Assembly (NCBI GenBank): GCA_015478655.1
Contig: JADMIJ010000020.1
Location: forward strand, 1 to 56,933
Length of the DNA stretch: 56,933 bases
Reading direction: 5' to 3'
Source: Acidimicrobiales bacterium
Lineage (GTDB): Bacteria > Actinomycetota > Acidimicrobiia > Acidimicrobiales > RAAP-2
Shown: positions 41,399-50,922 of the stretch, one piece after another
How the letters are laid out: the number at the start of each line of letters is the position of its first letter
Position numbering within the stretch: the first letter of the stretch is position 1
Position numbers and translations under genes: made by a program
The notes under the pieces: generated by a model
Database searches by the model: none
What the model saw: only the letters and a program-made list of their open reading frames with translations
What the model was told of the DNA's origin: nothing

Positions 41399-42832
41399 GT
41401 GCTGATGACCACACTGATCCACGACGTCGGCGTGGTCGGTGTGCGTGGAGACCCGGCATCCACGGAGGTGACTGCGGTCGAGTTCGACAGCCGCCAGGTG
41501 CGTGAGGGATCGCTCTTCTGTTGCGTCCCAGGAGCCCACACCGACGGCCACCGACACGCCGCCCAGGCGGTGGAGCGGGGTGCCACCGCACTGCTGTGCG
41601 ATCACTTTCTGGACCTCGACGTGACCCAGGCCTGTGTGCCGCCGGGAATGGTGAGGCCGGCCATGGCCTCGGTGGCATCGGCGTTCTTCGGCCACCCCTC
41701 CCGGAACCTCACCATGGCGGGCGTCACCGGCACCAACGGCAAGACCACGGTGACCCACCTGATCCGATCGATCCTCAACGCCTCGGGCCGCCCCACCGGA
41801 GTGATCGGTACCTTGGACGGTGCCCGGACCACCCCGGAGGCACCGGTGCTGCAGGGCCTGTTGGCCGGGATGCGGGATGACGGTCGTCGGGCGGTGGCCA
41901 TGGAGGTGTCGTCCCACGCGCTCAGCCAGCACCGGGTGGACGGCATCGTCTTCGATGTGGCCGCCTTCACCAATCTGAGCCGTGACCATCTCGACCACCA
42001 CCGCACCATGGACGAGTACTTCGCCGCCAAGGCCCGGCTGTTCGAGCCGTCGAGAGCGCGGCTCGCCGTCATCAACGTCGACGACCGGTGGGGCCGGCGA
42101 CTGGCCGACGAGCTGCCCGAGCACGGGGTGGTTCGAGTGCAGCGGTCGGCGGTGACCGAGGTGAGGCTCTCGATCGGGTCGACGGTGTTCACGTGGCGCG
42201 GGCGTGAGATCACCATTCCGCTGTCGGGAGCGTTCAACGTCGACAACGCCCTCTTGGCGGCCACGGTCGCCTCCTCGCTCGGTGTCGACGACGACCGGGT
42301 GGCGGCGGGCCTGGCCTCCGTCCCGCCCATACCCGGGCGCATGGAGGTGGTGCCTTCCGGCCTTCCGTTCGCGGCGGTGATCGACTATGCCCACACACCG
42401 GCCGGGCTCGACGGAGCGCTGTCGGCGGCCCGGGAGCTGGCCGGCCCGGCCCGGGTGATCTGTCTGTTCGGGTGTGGCGGCGATCGCGATCGGGGAAAGC
42501 GTCCGGAAATGGGGGCCGTGGCCGCCCGTCGCGCCGATACCGTGGTGTTGACCTCGGACAATCCGAGATCCGAAGACCCGCTGGTCATCATCGACCAGAT
42601 CCGCTCGGGCGTAGGTGTGGCGATCGACCTGGTGGTCGAGCCGGACCGGGCGGAGGCCATCCGCCTGGCGGTCACCGGGGCCCGTCCCGGTGATGTGGTC
42701 GTGGTCGCCGGCAAGGGTCATGAGACCACCCAGGTCATCGGCGACCGGGAGCTGCCCTTCGACGACCGCGAGGAACTCGCACGCGCCCTCGCCGAGCGGT
42801 CCACGGACGAGGCAGGGGACGTCGACCGGTGA
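41399..42832 (+). CDS. murE: UDP-MurNAc-L-Ala-D-Glu:meso-DAP ligase
   Basis: 477 aa, GTG at 41399 (ATG at 41405 is alternative). The Mur ATPase loop is GVTGTNGKTT at 108-117. The substrate-choosing motif DNPR is D387-R390 in TSDNPRSEDP, which marks meso-DAP addition, in line with the dap genes of this window. The start has no overlap with ftsI (62 bp apart). The stop overlaps mraY (GTGA), where murF would be expected. Confidence 0.95.
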   Translation: MLMTTLIHDVGVVGVRGDPASTEVTAVEFDSRQVREGSLFCCVPGAHTDGHRHAAQAVERGATALLCDHFLDLDVTQACVPPGMVRPAMASVASAFFGHPSRNLTMAGVTGTNGKTTVTHLIRSILNASGRPTGVIGTLDGARTTPEAPVLQGLLAGMRDDGRRAVAMEVSSHALSQHRVDGIVFDVAAFTNLSRDHLDHHRTMDEYFAAKARLFEPSRARLAVINVDDRWGRRLADELPEHGVVRVQRSAVTEVRLSIGSTVFTWRGREITIPLSGAFNVDNALLAATVASSLGVDDDRVAAGLASVPPIPGRMEVVPSGLPFAAVIDYAHTPAGLDGALSAARELAGPARVICLFGCGGDRDRGKRPEMGAVAARRADTVVLTSDNPRSEDPLVIIDQIRSGVGVAIDLVVEPDRAEAIRLAVTGARPGDVVVVAGKGHETTQVIGDRELPFDDREELARALAERSTDEAGDVDR

Positions 42833-43863
42833 TCTCCCTCATGACCTCGGGCGGCGTGGCGCTCTGGGTGGCCGTGCTGTCGACGCCGGTGCTCATCCGC
42901 TGGCTGGTCAAGAACAACATCGGCCAGCAGATCCGCGAAGACGGGCCCCAGGTGCACATCGCCAAGGCGGGGACGCCGACCATGGGCGGCATCGGCATCG
43001 TGGCCGCAGTGGTCATCGGCTATCTGACCGCCCATGCCAATCCCAAGGTGACGTTCTCACGTTCGGGGGCACTGATCATGCTGGCCGTCATCGGCGCGGC
43101 CCTGATCGGGTTCGCCGACGACTGGATCAAGGTACGCCACCGCCGGAGCCTGGGCTTGAACAAACGAGCCAAGTTCGGGGCGCAGATCGGCCTGGGAGTG
43201 GCCTTCTCCCTGCTCGCCGTGTACTGGGCCCACGTCGCCACCACACTGTCGTTCACCCGCTATGACTCGATCGGCCTCCACCTGGGCACCGCGGTTTGGG
43301 TGGTGTGGGCCACAGTGATCATCGCCGCCTCCGCCAACGCCGTGAACCTCACCGACGGCCTGGACGGCCTGGCGGCAGGGTCTGCGACCTTCTGCTTCGC
43401 CTGCCTGGCCATCATCGGCTACTGGCAGTACCGCCACTTCGCCATCTACCACGTGGGGGACGCCCTCGACCTGGCCCTGGCCGCGGTGTCCCTGGCCGGC
43501 GCCTGCCTCGGGTTCCTGTGGTGGAACGCCGCCCCGGCGAGGATCTTCATGGGGGACACCGGCTCGCTCTCGATCGGCTCAGGGTTGGCAGCCCTCAGCC
43601 TGCTGATGAACCTGGACCTGTTGCTGGTGGTGATCGGTGGCCTCTTCGTCATCGTGACCCTGTCCGTGGTGATCCAGGTGGTGAGCTTCAGGGTCTTCCA
43701 TCGCCGGGTGTTCCTCATGGCCCCGATCCACCACCATTTCGAGCTGCTGGGCTGGCCGGAGACCACCGTGATCGTGCGCTTCTGGATCCTCGCCGGCCTG
43801 TTTGCCGCCCTGGGCCTCGGCATCTTCTACGGGGACTTCCTGTCGGTGGGCAATGTGGGATGA
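42829..43863 (+). CDS. mraY: Phospho-MurNAc-pentapeptide transferase
   Basis: 344 aa, about ten membrane segments. Signatures: AGTPTMGGIGI, FADDWIK (catalytic Asp pair), NLTDGLDGLA, MGDTGSL and the loop PIHHHFEL. It makes lipid I from UDP-MurNAc-pentapeptide and undecaprenyl phosphate on the inner face of the membrane. The GTG start is in a GTGA with murE, and its own stop is in an ATGA that opens a small unrecognised frame. Confidence 0.96.
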   Translation: MISLMTSGGVALWVAVLSTPVLIRWLVKNNIGQQIREDGPQVHIAKAGTPTMGGIGIVAAVVIGYLTAHANPKVTFSRSGALIMLAVIGAALIGFADDWIKVRHRRSLGLNKRAKFGAQIGLGVAFSLLAVYWAHVATTLSFTRYDSIGLHLGTAVWVVWATVIIAASANAVNLTDGLDGLAAGSATFCFACLAIIGYWQYRHFAIYHVGDALDLALAAVSLAGACLGFLWWNAAPARIFMGDTGSLSIGSGLAALSLLMNLDLLLVVIGGLFVIVTLSVVIQVVSFRVFHRRVFLMAPIHHHFELLGWPETTVIVRFWILAGLFAALGLGIFYGDFLSVGNVG

Positions 43864-44057
43864 CCGGGCCGTCGGACGAGGGGCGATTCTGGTTTGGGGG
43901 GCGGCCGCCCAGGTGGGATGCGGACCCTCATCACCTGGGCATTCGGCGAGGCTCCACCACCCGTCGGCCCGGGTGGACGAGGCTAGGCGGATGCGCGTGG
44001 CCAACCGGGAATCGGAAGACGCCATGACGACCTGGCCCGCGAGTCGAGGGGCGTGCC
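43864..44057 (+). other. Interval between mraY and ftsW where murD is expected
   Basis: In most dcw clusters murD (about 1.35 kb) stands here. Only 194 bp remain. An ATG overlapping the mraY stop (43860) opens a 55-codon frame to 44027 (begins MTGPSDEGRFWFGGRPP) that I do not recognise; it could be a chance frame or a murD remnant. Nothing else is visible. Confidence 0.4.
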
Positions 44058-45356
44058 GTGGCTGATCGATACGCGGCCGCCCGCACGGTGACCCGAGGCC
44101 GTCATCCCACGAGCGCCGCTCCCAGGTCGCGACCGACCCCCACGTCCGCCCCCGACTCCGAGCGCCATCGGCCGGCCCGCGCCCGCCTGGCCAGCGCCAC
44201 CACCTCGGGCCGGGCCGGTTGGGTGGCCCGGCTGCGGTCCGCTCGAGCCCTGTCCGTGCTGGTCGGGGTCCTGTGCGTCATCGGCCTGGTCATGGTGGGC
44301 TCGGCGTCGCCGGTCATCTCGCTCGGTCTGTACCGGTCGCCCTGGACCATCTTCATCCGCCAGGTGATGTGGATGGGAGTGGGAGCGGCCGCCCTGCTCA
44401 TCTTCACCCGGGTGGACTACCGGAAATGGAGGGCCATCAGGGGCCCGCTGGTCGTGGTGACCATGGCGCTGTTGGTGATCGTGCTCGTGCCCCACTTCGG
44501 CGTCACCGCCGGTGGCTCGTCCCGGTGGATCGGGTTCGGCATGCTGCGGCTGCAGCCCTCCGAGTTGATGAAGCTGGCTCTGGCCGTATTCGCCGCCGAC
44601 CTGTTGGCCCGACGGTCGGACCGCTCGACGGACGCCAAGATGATCATCGTCCCCGTCCTGTCGGTGCTGGGCGTCTCGGCGTTGCTCATCTTGAAGCAGC
44701 CGGACCTCGGCACCGCACTGGTGCTCAGCTGCATCGCCTTCGGCATCCTGTTCATGGGCGGGGTGCCGATGGGCCCCATCCTCAAGGTCCTCACCGCCTT
44801 CACCGCTCTGGCCGTGGTGTTGAGCCTGGCCGACCCCTACCGGCGTGACCGGATCCTGTCCTTCCTCAATCCCGGGGCCCATCAGTCAGGTTCGGGGTAC
44901 CAGGTCTGGCAGTCGTTGATCGGGTTGGGCTCCGGGCACCTGTTCGGCCTCGGCCTCGGGGGCGGACGGCAGAAGTGGGGAATCCTGCCCAATGCCCACA
45001 CCGACTTCATCTTCTCCGTGGTCGGGGAGGAGCTCGGCCTCCTCGGGGCCATCGTGGTCCTCGGCCTGTTCTTCGCCCTGGCCTGGTTCGGGTTGCGCAC
45101 GGCCACCCGGGCGCCCGACCGCTTCGGGAGCCTGCTGGCCGTGGGCATCACCACCTGGATCACCAGCCAGGCGGTGATCAACATCGGTGCCGTGGTCGGG
45201 GTGCTCCCGGTGACCGGCATCCCCCTCCCCTTCATCTCGTTCGGAGGCTCGTCCCTGGTCATCACGATGGCGGCGGTGGGGATCCTGCTCAACATCGCCG
45301 CCCACGAGCGGTCGGCGCCCTTCGCCCTGCGTCGGCGGCGACCTCCGGCCCGGTGA
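44058..45356 (+). CDS. ftsW: SEDS glycosyltransferase FtsW
   Basis: 432 aa, GTG start. A basic, Pro/Ser-rich tail (1-58) precedes about ten membrane segments. SEDS signatures are SSRWIGFGMLRLQPSELMKL, KQPDLGTALV, NAHTDFIFSVVGEELGLLG and the last GIPLPFISFGGSS. FtsW polymerises lipid II at the septum with FtsI. It overlaps murG (GTGA). Confidence 0.95.
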   Translation: MADRYAAARTVTRGRHPTSAAPRSRPTPTSAPDSERHRPARARLASATTSGRAGWVARLRSARALSVLVGVLCVIGLVMVGSASPVISLGLYRSPWTIFIRQVMWMGVGAAALLIFTRVDYRKWRAIRGPLVVVTMALLVIVLVPHFGVTAGGSSRWIGFGMLRLQPSELMKLALAVFAADLLARRSDRSTDAKMIIVPVLSVLGVSALLILKQPDLGTALVLSCIAFGILFMGGVPMGPILKVLTAFTALAVVLSLADPYRRDRILSFLNPGAHQSGSGYQVWQSLIGLGSGHLFGLGLGGGRQKWGILPNAHTDFIFSVVGEELGLLGAIVVLGLFFALAWFGLRTATRAPDRFGSLLAVGITTWITSQAVINIGAVVGVLPVTGIPLPFISFGGSSLVITMAAVGILLNIAAHERSAPFALRRRRPPAR

Positions 45357-46519
45357 GGGAGGAGCGATTCGCCCTGGTGGCGGGCGGGGGTACCGCCGGC
45401 CACCTCCAGCCCGCACTGGCCATCGCCGAGGCCCTGGTCTCGGCCGGGCACGGGAGGGACACCATCGAGTTCGTCGGCTCCGGTCGCGGCCAGGACCGGG
45501 TGGCCCTGGAGGGACGGGGGTTCCCTTTCACCCTCCTGCCCGGGCGCGGCATCGTCCGGAGCCTGCGTCCCGCGGATCTCTGGGCGAACCTGGGCGCCCT
45601 GGCCGGACTGGTCGTGAGTCTGCCGCGCGCCTTCGGGGTGGTGATGAGGGCCCGGCCGCGCGTGGTGGTGTCGGTGGGGGGGTATGCCAGCCTGTCGGCA
45701 TCGCTGGCCGCCGTGGTCCTGGGTGTGCCATTGGTGCTGGTCAACGTCGACTCCGTGCCCGGGGCGGCCAACAAGCTGTTCGGGAGGTTCGCCCGGGCCA
45801 GCGCGGTGGGATGGGAGGGGAGCACGCTGCCCCGGAGCGTGGTGACGGGCACGCCGGTGAGGCCCGAGATCGCCGCCGTCGGGCGCACGCCCGCCGACCG
45901 CCGGGCGGCCCGGGCCTCGCTGGGACTCCCGGAGGAGCGCGCCACCGTGGCCGTGTTCGGCGGATCCCTCGGCGCCCGCACCATCAATCGGGCCGCCGCC
46001 GGCCTGGTCGATCGCTGGAAGGACCGGGAGGACAGGTCCGTGTACCACATCGTGGGCCGGCGGGACTGGGGGCAGTACGCCCCCTCGGCCACCTGCGCCG
46101 ATGGCACCGGTAGACGACGGGGCACGGGGCTGGCGGTGTCCCGGGTCCCGTACGAGCAGCGGATGGAGGCGGTGTACGCCGCGGCGGACGTGGTGGTCTG
46201 CCGGGCCGGAGCCATGACCGTGGCCGAGCTGGCGGTAGCCGGAGTGCCCTCGGTCCTGGTCCCGCTGCCCGGTGCGCCCGGCGACCACCAGACGGCCAAC
46301 GCCCGGGTGCTCGAGCGGGCCGGGGCGGCGATCCTCCTCGCCGATGCCGACTGCGACGCCGAGGCCCTGGACGTTACGCTCGATGGAATGCTCGTCGACC
46401 CCTCCGGGCTCGACGCCATGGGGCGCCGTGCCGCATCGTTGGGCCGACACGACGCCGCCGCGGCCGGGGCCCGCGTCGTCGAAGCCCAGGCCAGGCCGCG
46501 GCGGAGGGCGTCGCCGTGA
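45353..46519 (+). CDS. murG: UDP-GlcNAc:lipid I N-acetylglucosaminyltransferase
   Basis: 388 aa, GTG in a GTGA overlap with ftsW. The lipid I-binding G-loop is AGGGTAGHLQPALAIAE; the second is SVGGYASLSASLAA; the GT-B donor site is FGGSLGARTINRA, RAGAMTVAELA and PLPGAPGDHQTANA. It forms lipid II at the cytoplasmic face. It overlaps murC (GTGA). Confidence 0.95.
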   Translation: MREERFALVAGGGTAGHLQPALAIAEALVSAGHGRDTIEFVGSGRGQDRVALEGRGFPFTLLPGRGIVRSLRPADLWANLGALAGLVVSLPRAFGVVMRARPRVVVSVGGYASLSASLAAVVLGVPLVLVNVDSVPGAANKLFGRFARASAVGWEGSTLPRSVVTGTPVRPEIAAVGRTPADRRAARASLGLPEERATVAVFGGSLGARTINRAAAGLVDRWKDREDRSVYHIVGRRDWGQYAPSATCADGTGRRRGTGLAVSRVPYEQRMEAVYAAADVVVCRAGAMTVAELAVAGVPSVLVPLPGAPGDHQTANARVLERAGAAILLADADCDAEALDVTLDGMLVDPSGLDAMGRRAASLGRHDAAAAGARVVEAQARPRRRASP

Positions 46520-47913
46520 CGGCCCCAGCCGGTGCCATCACCCTCGGGGACCCCGCCCACCCCATCACGGTCCACATCGTGGGTATCGGCGGCGCCGGCA
46601 TGAGCGCCATCGCCACCGCCCTCCAGTCCATGGGCCACACCGTGACCGGCAGCGACCTCAAGGCTTCCGGGGTGACCGACCGACTGCGCCAGGGGGGGAT
46701 CCCCGTGGCCATCGGCCACGCGGGCGCCAATGTCGGATCCGCCGACGTGGTCGCGGTGTCCTCGGCCATCATCGGCGACAACCCTGAGATCGCCGAGGCC
46801 GGGCGCAGGCACATCACCGTGGTCGCCCGCTCGGAAATGTTGGCCGCCATCGCCTCGCTCCGGCGCTGCATCGCCGTCGCCGGCACCCACGGGAAGACCA
46901 CTACGGCATCGATGCTGGCCCTCCTCATGGTGGAGGCCCGTCTGCGGCCATCGTTCCTCATCGGCGGTGAGGTCAACGAGATCGGCACCAACGCCGTGTG
47001 GGACGAGGGTGAGTGGTTGGTGGTCGAGGCCGACGAGAGTGATGGGACCTTCCTGGCCCTCGAGCCCGACATCGCCGTCGTTACCAATGTCGAGGTGGAT
47101 CACCTCGATCACTACGGCTCTTTTGCCGCCGTCCGTTCGGCCTTCGAGGAGTTCGCCGCCAGCGCCCGCTCCCGCCGGGTGGTGGGTGGCGACGATTCCG
47201 AGGCGGCGCGGCTGGGTCGGGCCACGGGTGCCGAGGTGGTCGGTACCGGGCCGGAGTGCTCGTACCGGATGGTCGACCTCGAGCTGGCCCGCAGCTCCAT
47301 CGCCTTCGGGCTGGTCGGCCCGGACGGGGTCGAGCTGGGTCGGCTGGCGGTTCCGGTGCCGGGCCTGCACAATGCTCAGAACGCCGCCGTGGCCACGGTG
47401 GCGGCCCTGGCCGCGGGGGTGCCCTTCGACTCCGCCGTCCGGGCCCTGGCCCGCTTCGCCGGGGTCGCCCGGCGGTTCGAGTTCCGGGGCGTCGTCAACG
47501 GGGTCACCTTCGTCGACGACTACGCGCACCTACCCACCGAGGTCCGCGCCGCGCTGGCGGCAGCGCGCAACGGCGACTGGCAGCGGATCATCGCCATCCT
47601 GCAGCCCCATCGGTACAGCCGCACGGCCGAGCTGTGGGAAGCCTTCGGCCCGGCCTTCGGCGACGCCGACGTGGCGGTGGTGACCGACGTCTACGGCGCC
47701 GGCGAGGCCCCGGTGCCCGGGGTGTCCGGCCAACTGGTGGCCGACGCCATCAGCCGTTCCTTCCCCGACATGCCGGTCCTCTACGCCGGCAGCCGTGCTG
47801 CCCTCCGCCGCACGGTGGGCGAGCTCCTCGAGCCGGGAGACCTGTGCTGCACGCTCGGTGCCGGAGACCTCACCTCCCTCCCCGATGAGCTGATGGCCGA
47901 TCCGAGCTGGTGA
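46516..47913 (+). CDS. murC: UDP-MurNAc:L-alanine ligase
   Basis: 465 aa, GTG in a GTGA overlap. The N-terminal nucleotide-binding motif is VGIGGAGMSAIA, the ATPase loop AGTHGKTTT (near 116-124), followed by EADESDGTFL and NVEVDHLDHYG, and the C-terminal DDYAHLPTEV. It starts the stem peptide. MurC and MurE are the only Mur ligases found in this cluster. Confidence 0.95.
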   Translation: MTAPAGAITLGDPAHPITVHIVGIGGAGMSAIATALQSMGHTVTGSDLKASGVTDRLRQGGIPVAIGHAGANVGSADVVAVSSAIIGDNPEIAEAGRRHITVVARSEMLAAIASLRRCIAVAGTHGKTTTASMLALLMVEARLRPSFLIGGEVNEIGTNAVWDEGEWLVVEADESDGTFLALEPDIAVVTNVEVDHLDHYGSFAAVRSAFEEFAASARSRRVVGGDDSEAARLGRATGAEVVGTGPECSYRMVDLELARSSIAFGLVGPDGVELGRLAVPVPGLHNAQNAAVATVAALAAGVPFDSAVRALARFAGVARRFEFRGVVNGVTFVDDYAHLPTEVRAALAAARNGDWQRIIAILQPHRYSRTAELWEAFGPAFGDADVAVVTDVYGAGEAPVPGVSGQLVADAISRSFPDMPVLYAGSRAALRRTVGELLEPGDLCCTLGAGDLTSLPDELMADPSW

Positions 47914-47914
47914 C

Positions 47915-48853
47915 GTGACCGCAAGCTCCGTGGCCAGTGACCTGGCCAGTCTTCGCCTCGCCCTGGGCGGCCAGGTCCTGCATGATCATCCCATCGGACC
48001 CCTCACCACCTATCGGGTGGGCGGATCCGCGGCCCTGTTCGCCCAGCCGATCGATGAGGAGGAACTGTTGGCGCTGGCCCGCGGGCTGGACGGCCTGGTC
48101 GTGCCGGTACTGGTCCTCGGCCGGGGGTCGAACCTCCTGGTGGCGGACGGGGGGTTCGAGGGCCTGGTCATCGCCCTCGGGAGCGGCTTCGACTCCCTGT
48201 CCATCGACGGCCACGAGGTGAAGGCGGGTGCCGCCCTCAGCCTCCCGGTCCTCGCCCGCAAGACCGTGGCGGCCGGGCTCCACGGCCTGGAGTGGGCCGT
48301 GGGGGTCCCCGGTTCCGTCGGGGGTGCCATCCGGATGAACGCCGGTGGCCACGGCTCGGACACGGCGAGCACGCTGGTCAGCGTGCGATGGGTGGATCTG
48401 ACCTCAGGATCGGTGCACGAGGCGCCGGCCGAGCGCCTGGGTTTCGGGTATCGGCGGGCCGATCTCGCTCCCACCGACGTCGTCGTGGCCGGTGTCCACC
48501 GACTCGAGCCCGGATCTCCCGAGGCGGGCAAAGCCACCATCGACACCATCGTGCGGTGGCGTCGCGCCAACCAGCCCGGGGGGAGCAATGCCGGATCGGT
48601 GTTCACCAATCCCCCCGGCGATTCGGCCGGCCGGCTGATCGACGAGTGCGGGCTCAGGGGCTTCCGGATCGGAAGCGCTCAGGTCTCCACCAAGCATGCC
48701 AATTTCATCCAGGCCGATCCGGACGGCTCGGCCGACGATGTGGAGAGCCTCATCCGCCACGTGCAGGCGGCGGTGGAAGAGGCCACGGGCGTGGCCCTCC
48801 GCCCCGAGGTCCGCCTGATCGGGTTCCCCGATTCGGAGACGGTTGCCGGATGA
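47915..48853 (+). CDS. murB: UDP-N-acetylenolpyruvoylglucosamine reductase
   Basis: 312 aa, GTG one base after murC. FAD-binding segments are TTYRVGGSA, LGRGSNLLV and GVPGSVGGAIRMNAGG; the catalytic Ser is in NAGSVFTNP and the end carries STKHANFI. The length is of the shorter type II form. It makes UDP-MurNAc. The stop overlaps ftsQ (ATGA). Confidence 0.95.
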   Translation: MTASSVASDLASLRLALGGQVLHDHPIGPLTTYRVGGSAALFAQPIDEEELLALARGLDGLVVPVLVLGRGSNLLVADGGFEGLVIALGSGFDSLSIDGHEVKAGAALSLPVLARKTVAAGLHGLEWAVGVPGSVGGAIRMNAGGHGSDTASTLVSVRWVDLTSGSVHEAPAERLGFGYRRADLAPTDVVVAGVHRLEPGSPEAGKATIDTIVRWRRANQPGGSNAGSVFTNPPGDSAGRLIDECGLRGFRIGSAQVSTKHANFIQADPDGSADDVESLIRHVQAAVEEATGVALRPEVRLIGFPDSETVAG

Positions 48854-49656
48854 CCCCGACCGTGCGGTCGCCCACGGACGAACTGGCCCCGATCGATCCT
48901 CGGATCCGACAGCGCCGGGTGGCCGTCGAGCGCAGCCGGGGCCGGCGCCGCCTCTTGTGGATCCTCGGCGTGGTCGTCGCCTTGTGCCTGGTCACCGGGG
49001 TAGTGGCGCTCCTGCACACGCCGCTGTTCAGTGCTCAGGTGGTGACGGTCACCGGCGCCCATCCGCACACCAGCTCGGCCTCCATCGTGGCCGCCGCCGG
49101 CCTCGCCCACCACCCGCCGCTGATCAGCACGGACCCCGGGGCCACGGCGGCGCGGGTCGAGGCGCTGCCGTTCATCGCCACCGCCCAGGTCCGTCGCCAC
49201 TGGCCGGACGGCATCCAGATCGCCGTCACCGAGCGGGTGCCTGCGGTGCAGATGGCCGGCCCCGGAGCCTCGTGGTCGACACTGGACGGCTACGGCCGGA
49301 CCCTGCAGGTCCAGCCCGCCCGGCTGCCCGGCCTGGCGGTGTTCGCCGTGCATACCCCGGGCAGGGTGATTCCCCCCTCGGTGGTGGGAGGCTCCCTGCC
49401 CGCGTCGGCGTCGGCCGGGCTCACGGTGGCTCGCACCCTGCCGCCCGCGTTCTCCGCACAGGTGGTGTCGGTGACGGTCGCCGCGGACGCCAGCATCAGC
49501 ATGGCCCTCAACTCGGGGATCACCGTCTTGCTCGGGACCGCCACCGATCTCCCCACCAAGTACGAGGACGTGGCTGCCATCCTGGCCCACGGCTCGTTGC
49601 ATAGCACGTCGACCGTCGATGTCATGGTGCCCCAGTCCCCGGCGGTCAGCGGTTGA
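48850..49656 (+). CDS. ftsQ: Cell division protein FtsQ
   Basis: 268 aa, ATG in an ATGA overlap with murB. Cytoplasmic tail (1-35), one membrane segment (LLWILGVVVALCLVTGVVAL), then the POTRA domain (TPLFSAQVVTVTGA) and the beta domain (ARVEALPFIATAQVRRHWPD, IQIAVTERVP). It recruits FtsL/B and regulates septal synthesis. Confidence 0.92.
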   Translation: MTPTVRSPTDELAPIDPRIRQRRVAVERSRGRRRLLWILGVVVALCLVTGVVALLHTPLFSAQVVTVTGAHPHTSSASIVAAAGLAHHPPLISTDPGATAARVEALPFIATAQVRRHWPDGIQIAVTERVPAVQMAGPGASWSTLDGYGRTLQVQPARLPGLAVFAVHTPGRVIPPSVVGGSLPASASAGLTVARTLPPAFSAQVVSVTVAADASISMALNSGITVLLGTATDLPTKYEDVAAILAHGSLHSTSTVDVMVPQSPAVSG

Positions 49657-49714
49657 AGGCGGCGAACTGGGGCTTATCTGGCCCACCACCGTGTCCTCCG
49701 GCCGTCGACCGTGC

Positions 49715-49743
49715 TTGACCAGGTACTCCGCTGACCGTATCGT
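49715..49743 (+). promoter_or_regulatory. ftsZ promoter
   Basis: TTGACC (49715-49720) and TATCGT (49738-49743) with a 17-bp spacer lie in the 144-bp gap between ftsQ and ftsZ. The leader is about 50 nt. ftsZ can so be expressed beyond the mraZ promoter. Confidence 0.7.
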
Positions 49744-49800
49744 AAGCACCAACTCGCCGGTTGGAACGGTTTCAACCTTTGGTCGAGGGTAAGGGATTAC

Positions 49801-50922
49801 ATGACCGTTCCGGCGCAGAATAACTATTTCGCCGTAATAAAAGTGGTGGGAGTGGGGGGCGGCGGTGTCAACGCCGTCAACCGCATGATCGAGGCGGGGC
49901 TACGGGGCGTCGAGTTCATCGCCACCAACACCGACGCCCAGGCCCTCCTCATGAGCGATGCCGATCTCAAGCTCGATATCGGGCGCCAACTGACCCGGGG
50001 TCTGGGCGCGGGGAGTGATCCCGAGGTCGGTCGCCTGGCCGCCGAGGAACACCGTTCGGAGATCGAGGAGGCGCTGAAGGGCGCAGACATGGTCTTCATC
50101 ACCGCCGGCAAGGGCGGCGGCACCGGCACCGGTGCGGCTCCGGTGGTGGCCGAGATCGCCAAGGAACTGGGTGCACTGACCATCGGCGTGGTCACCCGCC
50201 CCTTCACCTTCGAGGGCCGACGTCGATCGGTGCAGGCCGAATCGGGAATCCAGAACCTCAAGGAGAAGGTCGACACCCTGATCATCATCCCCAATGACCG
50301 GTTGCTGACCGTCTCCAACGAGAAGACGTCCATGGTCAACGCCTTCAAGATGGCCGACGAGGTCCTGATGCAGGGTGTCCAGGGCATCACCAGCCTGATC
50401 ACGGTGCCCGGCCTGATCAACACCGACTTCGCCGACGTGAAGATGATCATGACCAACGCCGGCACCGCCATCATGGGGATCGGGTCGGCCACCGGCGAGG
50501 GGCGATCGGTCAACGCCGCCCGGGCCGCCATCACCAGCCCCCTGCTGGAGGCGTCCATCGAGGGGGCTCGAGGCATCCTGCTCAACATCGCCGGCGGGCC
50601 CGACCTCGGGTTGTTCGAGGTCAACGAGGCCGCCGAGATCATCCACGGCGTGGCCCACCCGGACGCCAACATCATCTTCGGCAGCGTCATCGACGAGAGC
50701 ATGGGCGAGGAGGTCAGGGTCACCGTGATCGCCGCCGGATTCGAGCGTTGGGAGGCCCAGCCGCAGGGGCGACCGGGCCATACCGAGTCCGCCGGCCGCG
50801 ACGAGACCCGGAGCCGGGTGCTGGGCGCCGAGGCGGCCCACGAGGACATCTTCGCTGCGCCCGCTGACGACGACATCGACCTGGGCGACGACGACTTCGA
50901 CGTGCCCTCGTTCCTTCGCTGA
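49801..50922 (+). CDS. ftsZ: Cell division GTPase FtsZ
   Basis: 373 aa, ATG with AAGGGA upstream. GTP-binding motifs: [12 protein letters not shown] (16-27), the tubulin signature [10 protein letters not shown] (about 103-112), [10 protein letters not shown]; the T7 catalytic loop is [11 protein letters not shown] short linker (about 320-355) leads to the acidic C-terminal tail ending [11 protein letters not shown], the dock for SepF and FtsW partners. It builds the Z ring. The stop overlaps the presumed CTG of the next gene. Confidence 0.98.
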   Translation: MTVPAQNNYFAVIKVVGVGGGGVNAVNRMIEAGLRGVEFIATNTDAQALLMSDADLKLDIGRQLTRGLGAGSDPEVGRLAAEEHRSEIEEALKGADMVFITAGKGGGTGTGAAPVVAEIAKELGALTIGVVTRPFTFEGRRRSVQAESGIQNLKEKVDTLIIIPNDRLLTVSNEKTSMVNAFKMADEVLMQGVQGITSLITVPGLINTDFADVKMIMTNAGTAIMGIGSATGEGRSVNAARAAITSPLLEASIEGARGILLNIAGGPDLGLFEVNEAAEIIHGVAHPDANIIFGSVIDESMGEEVRVTVIAAGFERWEAQPQGRPGHTESAGRDETRSRVLGAEAAHEDIFAAPADDDIDLGDDDFDVPSFLR

